From NCBI GenBank assembly GCA_016800925.1, contig JABCPU010000234.1, positions 1 to 64,000 on the forward strand: a stretch of 64,000 nucleotides of DNA, in the 5' to 3' direction. Under the pieces are notes generated by a model, which had not been told where the DNA came from, made no database searches, and saw only the letters and a program-made list of their open reading frames with translations. Each line of letters starts with the position of its first letter. The stretch's first letter is position 1. The stretch comes from Suillus spraguei. Its lineage: Eukaryota; Basidiomycota; Agaricomycetes; Boletales; Suillaceae. Shown here in pieces: positions 45,025 through 55,977 of the stretch. A program made the position numbers and the translations under genes.

Positions 45025-47523
45025 TTATGTCGCTGACGGATGGGATTGGCTTGGGAGAGTTGGGTTGTGGAGTGGGAGATTGAGGTCAAGAGGAGGACGG
45101 GCATGTAAAGGCGATAGTGGTCTGGCGGAGTGAGTGACCAGTTCCTGGTGGGTGGGAGGTTCTTGCAGGAGTTTGATTGCAGGTGAGGGAGTTAGTTTTG
45201 TGAGGACATGGAAGGGAGATCTCATTGGTCCAGGCCATCTCAGTGGGGTAGTAGGGCATGCAATTTTCTGGGTACTTCTCATCGAGGATTTCGCACCTGT
45301 GAATAAACTCTGGGCATTTCCTGTTCCAGCTGGTATGATCTTCAGTATGGCAGTTGATGCAATGGGTGGTGTGGTAGGCGTTGCATTGGATGGTGAAGTG
45401 TGGGCCCACACATGTACCACATGTGTCGGTCAGTGCAGAACAGTTGCAGGCAATATGTCCATATCGTTGACACTTAGCACAGTGGATGGGTTCTCTTTTG
45501 TCCTTTCAGACAACAATGTGTTCGCTCTCAATGCAGATACTGTCCCATAGAATTTTGTTGGCCGTGTGTGCGTCTACCACTTGAAGGAGGGAAAACACTT
45601 TGCGTTGTTCTGAGGACCGGCAGGCGGGTGGTTTGATCCAATGAATGGAGGCTAGGGATTCATTAGGCAGCAAGTTTTCAGCTTCGATGTGGCAGAGGAA
45701 AGTGTCGTCTTTGGTCTGCAGATGGATTGGTAAGTATTCTAGTACTAAGGTGAATGTTCGAGAGTGGAACGATACTGTGGACTCAAATTGTCCTTCAAGT
45801 AGTGTGCTCCCAGCAGGGCTTCTAAGCCAGGTCACTAGTTCTTCTGTGTTTAGTTCCACTACTACTCCTCCATTGCAGAGTGCTGTGACTGCCCTGATGT
45901 ACCTGGGTGGAGTGTTGTCATTGCAGATGTTTCCAATGGCTTCCTTGAGTCTGGAGGCGATGAAACGAAGAAACTAGCACTGGCCTAAGTATAAGCGCAG
46001 CGTTAATCCTACTAAAGGTGTGAGTGAGATGTTTGACCCAAGAGGACTGCAGATAGAAGCAATTCCTTCTAAGTTAGTGCAAAGGAAACAGTGAAGTACT
46101 AAATTGGCTGCGAGGATTCTGATTTCCGAGATTAGCGGTGGTAGCGGTATGTCGGCGGTACTAGCGCGGTGTCAGCGGTACATGCGCGGTAACAATAGCT
46201 GCAACGGTTAGCTAGCGAGGGCAGGAACAAAGTTGCTTGGGCGAGACGAAATGTTATAACTACCGGCAGTGCGGTAGCGGTAGCGGCAACTTCTGTATGA
46301 GCGGGAATGCAGACGAGAGAGAAAGCGACCCAGCGAGATCACTGGCCACGGTCTGGTTACGAGTAGCGAAGTCGAAAGTCACGTGGTACTTCGAGCGGTA
46401 AAGTTACCGGCGGTTAAATCAATGAGCATGGTTCGAATGGAGAAATGTTCAAATGCAAATAGATTGCGACTAGCGAGCATTTATAATACTAAGTCCTAGT
46501 GAAGGGATGTAACAGGAAGTGAGTGACGGTATGTATGTTCAGTCCTTTTTAACATATGCGAGCGCATACAAGATAACTATGCGAGTCCGATAGCAAGAAA
46601 GAAAATAAATGGGGTACTTAATTATGAGGCACGCAGCATGCAGCGGCCCCTTGAGATATAAGGTAAATCCTGCCGTAGGTTTAGTAACAGCGGAAGCGAG
46701 GTAACTACGCACCAATGGATTCTAGATGGAATAGGACGGGACATGAGGGCATTGGCGCAAGGATCCAGTAAGGGTTCACGGAAGAAGAACAGTTCCGCGT
46801 TAGTGGAGCGAAAAGGCTATTTTGTCGCTATAAGGAAATCCTTCGGTTGCCGCTGCAGACATTAACGAGACACTTGCCGAAAACGGGGTTTTGATGGTCA
46901 GCGTGACTTTTCTCACTACAGCGATGTCCTTATTGGAGGTTCCTGGTGGGAAGAGTGTCGTTCCTGGTTTGGGGTCAAGTAATATCTGACAGGCCCGAAT
47001 AGCTGCTCAGCCCACTGCTCGGTCAACTTTGGGAGGTAATTGGGCAGCGGCTATGGAACTGTATGACAGTTTGGTAGAGGGTTGGGAGGAAGGCAGTGTA
47101 GTAGCCATCTGAATTGAGAGATGGTTGATGTGTTCTTGGGTAGTGTCCAATGAGGGGGTAAGAAGTTTGATGGCATTCTGGCAGTCACTGGTGGTGGCAT
47201 AGAGGGCGTCTGCTATTTCCTCAAGATGCTCAGCAGCTATAGATACTCCCCCTTCTTGTTCCGTTCTTTCATTTTGTGTGAGCCTATGGAGCCTCTCCAC
47301 TTTGTCCAAGGTGGTGGTCAGAGTTTCCTCTGCTTGCTGAGCTGTCTTGGATAGAGCTTCTGAGGTGGCGTATATGCTAGCAACTTGAGGGGCAAAAGCT
47401 GCTATAGTGTGGTTGACAAGATGGGTGGAGAGAGATTTGGTCAGAGTCGTGGTAAGTGATGTAGAGAGGGAGGTGGCAAGGTTCTTAGCTGCAGCCTCAG
47501 CTATTTCACAGACAACGTGTTCC
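45025..47523 (-). pseudogene. LINE A ORF1 with three zinc knuckles, split by solo LTR X-C
   Basis: The N-terminal part (46921-47523) is helical (DKVERLHRLTQNERTEQEGG). After LTR X-C the reading continues with ELVTWLRSPAGSTLLEGQFE (45859) and zinc knuckles CAKCQRYGHIACNC, CGTCVGPHFTIQC and CINCHTEDHTSWNRKC (about 45300-45490). ORF1 binds element RNA. At 47523 it is cut by LINE B. Confidence 0.82.
45961..46920 (+). mobile_element. LTR family X, copy C (solo)
   Basis: 960 bp from TGAAACGAAGAAACTAGCAC to CTCACTACA, inserted in LINE A ORF1. Flanks read GGCGA and GCGAT, giving a 4-bp duplication GCGA (5 bp if the first T is counted as target). Confidence 0.88.
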
Positions 47524-47759
47524 TTTTTTTTTAATCATTGTTTATTGTCCTGTGGGGCGGAGCCCTATGCTGGACAGTACTTACAGTGTATTTACAGTGC
47601 TAAAATAATATGTGCGTTTAGGTTCTATGTGTGTCCGTGATATTGGTCCAGGCTTTTGCGAGGACGATAGACGCCATCTAAAGGCGTGACATGGGGTTTC
47701 GAGTGGCTTTCTGGTTAGCCAACTTCTATGAATCTGATTCTAATCTTGTTCTGGGGGTG

Positions 47760-50700
47760 TAATGTCTCCAAAGGAGCTGAGCAGGCAACGAGTGCAGGTG
47801 ATGAATTTGAAGAGGGATTTGGTGCATTTGTCATCATTCAGCAGATTTTTCAGTTGGTGTGCTTTGGGACCGAGTTCTGCTCTCATAGCGCTTCTTTGTC
47901 TGGTGTACGTCGGGCAGGCAAGTAGATAATGATGAACTGATTCGTCTCATTCTTGGCAGGATGGGCAAAGCGGGGAAGGGGCTTTCAAGATGTGATGGAG
48001 GTGCTTGTTCAGCGGTATGTGTCCTGTTCATAATTGGATTAGCAGCGATGCATGGCGTCTGGGGAGTTTCTCAGCCATTTTTGCAAAACCTTTGGAAGGG
48101 AAGGATGGGTCTATTTCTTTGAATCGTGCGTATCTGGGAGATGTTTGGAGGATGGATGTTGTCTCGAGTGCAATGATGCTGTGGAAGGTCTGCTTTATTG
48201 CCGATTTGCTGCATGGGAGTAGGATGGGGGTGTTGTCTGCATTGCGGAGGGATGTGGGGAGTTTGAGGTTCTCTGAGCTCTCTCCCTGGGCAGCGCATTT
48301 TGCCTGTTCATCTGCTGCTTCATTTCCAGGAATGCCTATATGGCCAGCTGACCATTGTATGATCAGTTTGTGGTCATTGTTCCTCGGCAGTAGTCGACGT
48401 AGGTCATCATGGAATATATCAATGAGGTAGTGTCCTGGTTGCGATTTGAATCCACCAGTTGCTTGAATCACTGCTTGGTTATCCACCCCAAGCACCATGG
48501 TTGGTCTAGTTCTGCCCCTTCATCTCGTTCTTTCTCTCAACAACTCTACCACCAGGATCATTCCCACAATCTCCCCTTCATATACTGTATGTTCTTTGGT
48601 CTTCCCTCGGTAAAACCTCCTCTCGTCCACCATTCTGTCGCCCTCCATTAGCACTGCCGCCCCTCCTATACCACCATCAATTGCCGACCCATCTGAGTAA
48701 ACTCTTAAGTCCTTGTCTGCTATTGTGTCCTCCAGGTGTGCCTCCTCTGGTTTGCTCGCTATTCTCAACTCAACATCTGGGACCCACTTAGGGTAGTGTC
48801 GAACCGGTTCCAGGGTTTCCATTGTTGTTGGGTTGATCTTGAATTCATTGAAGAGCTTGTGCAGGGGGGATGGGTGGTGTTTTGAACCCTCGAAGTTTGC
48901 GGTTCACATGGAAGTTGAAGGGCTTTTGATGCTTTCTGGGCAGGTGTGATTTGTGGAGTGTGGCATATGGAGAGTAGATTGGTGACATGTCATGCGGAGG
49001 GTTTGCTGAAAAGGAGGTAAGTTAGTGTGTGCAAGGAGTAGATCATTGGGAGTTGAACACATTGCACCCATAATAAGAAGTGCCACCATTCTTTGCACTC
49101 TAGCCATTTGCAATGTGAAGCTTCTCGCGCCTCTCCCTCTGGGTTTTTTCCCCCTGCCTTTGGAGATTAAGCCTGCACACCAGATGTCAGCAGCATATAA
49201 CATTTTTGGTAAGATTACCCCTTCATAAAGGCGCCTCATCCAGCGTCCTTTGATGCCCTTGGTCATTCTGGTCATTCGACTGCACGCCAACGTGTATTTT
49301 GTGCCCTTGGCCAGGGCGCTTGCCGCTTGTTCCTTGAATCTCAGTTCTTGATCAATGATGACGCCTAAAAAACTTGTGTGAGCTTGATGGATGTATGGTG
49401 TGTCCATGTGATGGGTGGTCTAGGGACTGGGACTGTCTTTCCGGGATTTACTGGCGTCTGGTATATGTTGTCTTTACAGGCATACAAGGGCCGTTTTGTC
49501 AAGCTCAAATTCAGCATTGTGTTTCTGGCTCCATTCGAGCGCTCCTCTGGGTTTTTCCATCATTCCTTTGAGTTTTTCATTGGCCAGTTCATACGTTCTG
49601 GCCCTAGCAGCAATTGCTATGTCGTCGATGAAGCCCAAACTGAGCTCGCCTTTGCTTGGTCTTGGGTCTGCAATTCGTAAGCCATCAGCATTGTAGAATA
49701 TGAAACCTAGGGGGAGAGAGGGCATCCTTGATCAAGGCCATCGTGAACATTGAAGATGGCAGATTGGAAGTCATCGAAGGATAGCATAGTGGTCCTGTTT
49801 GCGAGTCTTCTTTCGTACCAACTGATGTACTCCTCTGGGATTCTGGCTTTGCGGAGGTTGTGTAGTAGATGTTTGACAATTACGCTGGGGAAAGCGGCTT
49901 TGACGTCTAGGAAGAGGATGGAGACAAATTGATCCTTCGAGGCCCATGCATCTGTGATGAACTTTGTTAGCAGGTGTAGCGAGTCCATTGTTGATCTTCC
50001 TGGCATCCTCCAAAGTGCGTTGGGGGGAGGAGTTGGTGCTGCTCTGCAATATATGTTAGATCATTTGCTACACATGAGGACAGAAGCTTAGCCATAGTGT
50101 TGAGAAGGGTGATGGGTCTATATGCTTTCAGTAAACTATAGTCCGGTCTTCCTGGCTTTCTGAGTACTATCATAGATGATTTCTTCCATTGTTCCAGGTA
50201 GACTTTCAGGGTGAACGTGGCATGGAAGGTTGGTCCTAGGAATGGGACGAGGAGGGGGGCACATTTCATAAAGATAATATTGCTGATTCCGTTCAGTCCA
50301 GGAGCTTTGTGCAGGGCGAGTTTCGCTATGGCTCGAATTATCTGTTGGTTAGTTATTAGTTTAAATTCACACATGGGAGGTTGGTAGATATAATTAGGGT
50401 CTACAAAATCGTCTTCAGGTGGCGGGCGGAAGAAGGTATTATATAAGAGTTCACTCTTTCAGTTGTTATCTTGAGTTGAATTGCTGGCCTGTTTGTCCTG
50501 TGGGTCCTTGAGCATCTTGATGCGAGTATGAATCTGGTCTGCCGGATTGCTTGTAGCGTATCTGTGAAAATTCCAAACGCCTGTGGATGTCAGCGTGTCT
50601 AGCCATTCAGACCAGTGAGATTCCTTAGCCTTCTTGATATTCTCCAAGAATTTGTTGTGTGCTACACGATATTCCTCATGTACTGGGTGGTCTCATTGTG

Positions 50701-51761
50701 CGATCTTGTTTTGAGCCTGCCTGCCCAATTTGTGTACTGCTTTCTGTTCTTGTCGTAGCTCTTTCGTCCACCAGCGTTTGGCATATGGTGAGAGTTTGAC
50801 TCAGGGAACTTTCTCTTTGACAGTGTCTGCGATCGCTTGTGTGAGAGCTTTGAGGGCGTTTTCAAATTGTTCGGGGGCTGTTAGTTTGGCATGGTTGTTA
50901 ATTGTGTCGAGTTTGTTGGCCAGAGCTTCATTGAATTTGTCCCAGTCTACGTCACAGTAGTTGAGGTGGGGAGTAACATTGATGCGTTCGGGGTTGAGGT
51001 CCAGGGTGCTAACAATCGGGAAATGGTCAGTTACAAGAGGGCGGAGGTGATACTTAACATCACATTGTGAGAAGGCTTGTTCAAGGCCTTCAGAACAGAA
51101 AACATTATCCGGTCTGGTGTGATTCTTTGTGTTGGATGCCTCTAAGGTGGCGAGACCGGCTGGGAGAACCTGCATCAAATTGTACAAAGATAAAAGATTG
51201 ATTAGTACACCTGCAGCATCTAAATTCGCTGCAGTGAATAGGTGCATGTTATGTTCAAGTTCCCACATGGGGTGGTGACAATTGAAGTCCCCTAGCCATA
51301 CAATATGTTCATTTAAATGGTGATCGCCTTGAGTGACTCTTTCGTTGCGTTGACGGCGCACCATTTGCTCAGAGCGCATGTGCTGTTCCAGGAAGTGTAG
51401 CATGTGGTCATTCTTGCAGGAGTTATAAATATTATATATACACACCTTGCCGAATTGCCCCGTGAGTTCTATGGCCATGACATTTGGTGCGTTGATAGGT
51501 ATTATGTGCCAGTTGTTCTTGGATATGTGTTTATTGACAAGTATTAATGTTTGGGACCGTGCAGTGTGAGAGTGGTGATTGGACAGGTATATGATGTCCC
51601 AAAATCGGCCCAGAGTAGATGCATTGGCAAGGTTGATGGGGTTGAGATGGGTCTAGGTTGTGTAGCATGTGTTCCCAAGCGTTGAGTGATTTACAGAGAT
51701 TTTGTTGCCAGATCTTGAAGTCGTCTCTGTCAATTGGTTGATGGTGTTCATTGTCCGCCAT
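47760..51761 (-). pseudogene. LINE B ORF2: endonuclease, reverse transcriptase, RNase H, zinc finger
   Basis: Starts near 51761 (MADNEHHQPIDRDDFKIWQQ). Endonuclease: VWLGDFNCHHPMWE and LVTDHFPIVSTLDL (50801-51478). RT: KAPGLNGISNIIFMKC, KAYRPITLLNTMAKLL, MPGRSTMDSLHLL, FLDVKAAFPSVIV and LGFIDDIAIA (catalytic Asp-Asp near 49625). RNase H: RVYSDGSAIDGGIGGAAVL, YEGEIVGMILVV, GVDNQAVIQATGG and WSAGHIGIPGNEAADEQAK. A C-terminal Cys/His motif lies near 47950. Frame changes near 51550, 50010 and 48520 break it. Confidence 0.88.
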
Positions 51762-52199
51762 CAGTCCCAGCCTGAAAGGTCTGTACTACTTTTGGGTAGT
51801 GATGCCAGCGTGTGGTAGATGGGAGAAGGGAAGCTAGAAGAAGGCGGGGAGGACCAGTCGATGGGGTCTCGTCATTTCGCGGGTGCTGTGGGCGTGGTTT
51901 GGGTTGTGGGGTCTGGCTGAGGTTGGTTCTGGGTGGTCGTCCATCTATCTGTCAGTCTCGTCTGCGTGCCTAAAGGGATTTGGTTGACATTCTCTCATGT
52001 GCTGTGATTGTGTTGGCAACGTTTGTGGTCAGTCTTCCACTCATTGTTGGGGGCTTGATAATGATTCTGTGGGGGAGAGGAGTCAGCTTCGTAATTGTCG
52101 GACCTACCTTTGATGGTGTCCCATGTGAGTGGGTCATCTGTGGGGAAGTATTTGTATTTGGCCTCCTCATTTCTGGCTCTGTGCGTCTGCCATTTGGCG

Positions 52200-53560
52200 A
52201 TGAATATTGGGCACAGTGATACAGCTCTTGAATGTCTATGGCGCAGCTTGCTGTTTGGTGTTTGGCACCACAAGTTCCGCAGGTGTCATGTTCTTGGGGG
52301 CAGTCTGCTGCGATGTGGCCGCTGTTAAATGCATGGCATTTGAGGCATCTTGTGGGTTCCGGGAGTCAATAAGTATTTGCCTTGATTGTGCTTCACTGCA
52401 GGATAAGAGTTTCGTTAGTTGGGTGGGTATGCCCGTCTTGGTGACTGCAGCATATGAGTGTGGTCCTTCAGATCCGCCATTGCTGTTTTCGTTCTGCTGG
52501 TGGGTGTGCATTTGGGATGTCTTTTCTACTGCCTTTCCAATGCCTTCAATAGAATCTGCTAGTTGTTTACTTACCTCTGTTACTGTCTTCTCTAGCGCAG
52601 CTGCATGAGATTCCGCCAGGTTTGCGAGGGTGTTGACTTTTTCATCTAGGGTCACAATCGGTCCACCTAGTAGCGCACTTAGTTTATCTATAATGTTATT
52701 AGTGTCTATTGTTTGTTCTATTTCATTCAGGATTATTGTGATTGCTCGCAATGATTCAGAGTGTGTTGCTCTGAGTGTAGGTGTAAGGCTTATTTCAAAG
52801 ATAGCTCCAATGATGTGTTTTATGGTGCCGCCCGCTGTGGAAATGGCCATTCCGTTTGTACTGAGTTGCTTTCTGGCCGATGTTAGGGTGATAATGTCCG
52901 TGCAGGTGCCTATTCCATTCAAATGTTCCTCTATTGTTTTGCTAGGTGCAAGAAGTGCCTTGGCTGTCGTACGGAGCCGAGCTCCATGTGTCGTGGGAGC
53001 AGTAGCTGTTGGTTGCGTGGCGTCGTTGGGAGCCATGCTCTATGGTGAGCTCTTGGGTTGTTGGGCCAAGGATGCTGGTTTGGTGTTTGCGGGGTGTTGG
53101 GGTGGTCCTATGGGCGTGGTGGGTCTCCGTTGGGCGACGTTGGCGTCGTTGGACGCAATGTTGGTTGGTGGGTATTCGGGGTTCTGGTTGGGGTGCCACT
53201 TGGTAAGAAGCTGGCAAAGCTCGACGTGTTTCCTGAGAAGGAACACTACTGCCCTGACTGCTGCAGTTACTGGGACTGGGGTGGTGGTGGACATTTGGGT
53301 GATATGGAACAGTATGGACGACAGGTGGGTCAATGTGAATGGTTGGCCCTCGAGGCAGAGGAGTTTGGAAGCCAGGAATGTCTCCACACTAGTAGTGTCC
53401 ATAACGTCGTTAGGTAGAGCCATGATGTCCTCAGCTGAAGTTGGGTTGCACGTAGTTTTCCTGGTATTTGGAGCATTGGGTGGGGTTGGAGTCAGAGTTG
53501 GAGGGTGTGTTTTGGAGGGCCAGTGCCTGCTCTGGCAGTGGTCTTTCCTGGAGGCATATT
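52200..53560 (-). pseudogene. LINE B ORF1
   Basis: The start is near 53556 (MPPGKTTARAGTGPPKHTLQ) with shifts to the next frames. The region DVMDTTSVETFLASKLLCLE (53423) and a 266-residue open stretch (52236-53036) with coiled-coil character (IVTLDEKVNTLANLAESHAA) follow. In another frame two zinc knuckles end it (CHAFNSGHIAADC and CGTCGAKHQTASC, about 52215-52345). Nucleic-acid chaperone role by family. Confidence 0.8.
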
Positions 53561-53864
53561 GGTATTATAAATGTGTAAAGACTTATCTAGAAGGTGTTTT
53601 TTGATGGTTTTATGCTTTTTTCAGAATACCAGAAGTCTAAAGGAGTCGCCGTTGGGTGGCATTGAGCTCGATGGGTGTTCGGGGGTCTTTTTGAGGTGCC
53701 ACTTGGTAAGTGACTAAGCCGTTGTTACCAGTAGGTGCTTGAGAGCCAATAGAGGGTCCCCATGAATAGGAAGACTGTGCATGTTGAAGCACAGGGAAAT
53801 GCAATGAGTGCAGAGAAGGCACTTGAAGTGTGAGAAGTGTGAAAGGCACGCGAAGAGTGCGCAT

Positions 53865-54811
53865 TGTAACGAACATATTGGTGCTGGGCTTAAAACCCTA
53901 TCTTTTGACACTTGTCTCACGTCTATAGCAGTTACCACTTGTCCAAGGTCGTCTTTCCCTTTAGCATTACCGGCAGCATCCCATGCTTACCACACACCAT
54001 ACCGACTGCCGCACCTCATTCCACGTACCGATGTCCTTCCATGTCCTTGCCGCATCCACATAGCTCCATTTGGCGCATCATTTGTTTTATGTTTGTTATC
54101 ACTGATTCCACGGCAAGTCTTATTACATGTTGCCTCGCGCTATGTTTACATATGGCGGTTACTACACTCGAGCACTACTGATCTCGCCTAGAGTATTCCG
54201 AGTACATACGATTTAGGATATAAGCACCGCATACCCTGCATGATACAGTACCTGATTTTACCCCATTGCACGTACTATAGGTCAGAATTATTGTCTAGCT
54301 CTGGATCTACCCAGTAGTAGACTTAGTCTTTAAAAGTTCCTTATCGCTCGTTAATCAATCATGCTCATTCTCCATTACCACTGGCATACTGCTGGACCTT
54401 TGATTGTTATTTTGACTGAACTTCTCACACACCACTACATTACCACTGAAAGTACCGTGGTCTTCTTTACTGTTTCTTTGCACTGCTCACAACCTTACCG
54501 CTACTGCAGATATCACTGCTTGTCATCACTCCGTTGACGCAACTGTTACTGACTTTATCTCAACTATGGTAGCACCGCTACTTATGACGCTAGTTCCGGC
54601 GGCATCATCGCTGACTGCAGCAACTTACTGCTGACCACGATGCTTCATTCACACATAAGTTTGACTTGAACTTGACCATACTAATAGGCATCCCCCTTAA
54701 GGGTTGATCGCTCTTGTTTTCACAAGTGAAGCAGACTAGACGGAGCGCAAGACTCACATACTAACTTAGGAGGTAGCTTATCTACAGCCCAGGTTAGGTT
54801 GTATCTTTACA
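53865..54811 (+). mobile_element. LTR family Y, copy Y1 (solo)
   Basis: 947 bp from TGTAACGAACATATTGGTGC to GTATCTTTACA. Collinear with Y3 (61634-62581) and, reversed, with the pieces of Y2. No clear target duplication. Inserted in V. Confidence 0.8.
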
Positions 54812-54981
54812 GTGTTTAGTGACAATGGATGAGATGGGCGTAGGCGAGGTAGGGAGTGATGAGGGCAAGCCAGATGAGGTAGTGGAGGACAAGAATAGAG
54901 GCCTCATCAGGACGAGTGTAGATGGCAACGCATAGGAGGAAAAAAATGTTAGGAGGGGCACAAGAAGGTGTTCTTGTAACA

Positions 54982-55180
54982 AGGAGTTGCAACACTTACA
55001 CCACATTTTACCATGCTATGTGCCCTTCATGATGGCATCCACAACACTGGCACCTAGTGATCTTTCTCATGTGAAACACCTTCTTGGAATGTGCTCCAAA
55101 AATATAGTAACTATCAAAGCTTCTACTGATTGGTTTAACATCAAGCTCTGTGTTCAGAAGATCAAATACTACTCTTCTCA
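54982..55180 (+). pseudogene. RecQ-like helicase pseudogene, part 2
   Basis: Between element V and LINE C. Reads ELQHLHHILPCYVPFMMAST, then DLSHVKHLLGMCSKN and IKLCVQKIKYYSS, the linker between the two RecA-like domains. It joins part 1 at GAG and part 3 at the TTCTCA duplication without loss of frame. Confidence 0.8.
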
Positions 55181-55977
55181 AAACGTCTCATCAGACTATA
55201 CATGGCTCTCCGCTCGCAACACATCTCACTGAATCATCACCTCCACTGCATCAGCAGAGCACCATCACCCCACTGTCCACATTGTCCCACAGTCAGCAAA
55301 ACCGTCTCACATTTCCTTATAGATTGCCCGTGGTACCATCATGAATGCCACACCCTTGTTTGCTCTCTGGGCTGCAAAGACTCCTCCCTGCCATTCCTCC
55401 TCTCAGATCCCAGCGCAACCCCACACCTTGTTCACTTCATCAACACCACAGGAAGACTTAGACAGACCTTCGGTGAAGTACCCCTCCCTCGTAAACTGTC
55501 AGACTGATCCAGCTTGTCCCATAGATCTGCCATTCCAAGTCAAGAGAACCAACCTCCCTGTACCACCTTTGTACCACCACATACTACACTCGCCTACATG
55601 GAATCACACGCCAAAGAAGTGGAACCAGTCAAACAACATGGTCCTCAATCAACCAATGACCTGGTTGAACATTTACCTACCTTGTTTGCATCCCTCCCAA
55701 TTCCTGTACCAGTTGCCTAGGGCAGCCAAGTACGCATTAAGTTTATGAACATAGAAGCAGTACCATATGATGACAGTTCATACACAGTCATCTCAACAAA
55801 AGGTAGAGCATCTAAAACGGCCAGTGGGAATGGTGGACTGATGGGGGCACACCTCACATCAGGGCATTCGCAAGCCTGAGATGCACCTGAGACACTGGGG
55901 TCTCTAGTATAGATTGTAATGTCCTACATAGAGTTTCACTCTGAAAAGGACAGAAATTGGACACCAAAAAAAAATAA
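55181..55977 (+). mobile_element. LINE C, 5'-truncated copy of the LINE A family
   Basis: Inserted in the RecQ pseudogene with a 6-bp duplication TTCTCA (55175-55180 and 55978-55983). It carries only the end of ORF2 (SQHISLNHHLHCISRAPSPH, CPHCPTVSKTVSHFLIDCPW, FINTTGRLRQTFGEVPLP) and a 3' UTR that matches LINE A (AAAACGGCCAG.., GGGCATTCG..) and ends in an A run. Orientation is +, opposite to LINE A. Confidence 0.85.

Larger units (their letters stand above)
47523..53668 (-). mobile_element. LINE B, Tad-like non-LTR retrotransposon nested in LINE A
   Basis: The A-rich 3' end (minus) is at about 47525-47535, preceded by a 3' UTR. ORF2 and ORF1 follow on minus. The 5' limit is uncertain: GTGTTC is shared between both borders (47517-47522 and about 53674) and would be a short target duplication. 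Same superfamily as LINE A but clearly a different family by sequence. Confidence 0.7.
40450..53725 (-). mobile_element. LINE A, Tad-like non-LTR retrotransposon, with nested X-C and LINE B
   Basis: Flanked by a perfect 13-bp target duplication TACCAGTAGGTGC (40437-40449 and 53726-53738). The A-rich 3' end is at 40450-40470 (minus strand). ORF1 with zinc knuckles and ORF2 with endonuclease, RT and RNase H are on minus. The 5' end starts in sequence that corresponds to mid-ORF1 of LINE B, so A seems 5'-truncated. Confidence 0.85.
38143..54981. mobile_element. LTR-like element V inserted in the RecQ gene, heavily nested
   Basis: Begins TGTTAGTGACCTAGCC and ends TTCTTGTAACA. The flanking pentamers are TGGAG and AGGAG (one mismatch), and the RecQ frame rejoins exactly. 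Own sequence is only about 860 bp (38143-38295, 39262-39437, 40207-40449, 53739-53864, 54812-54981), consistent with a solo LTR. The rest consists of later insertions: X-B, a Tc1 derivative, LINE A (with X-C and LINE B) and Y1. Confidence 0.65.

Noticed and set aside
52630..53604. Long plus-strand ORF of 324 residues
   Set aside because: Lies antisense to LINE B ORF1, Gly/Val/Trp-rich composition of a reversed coding strand, no motif.
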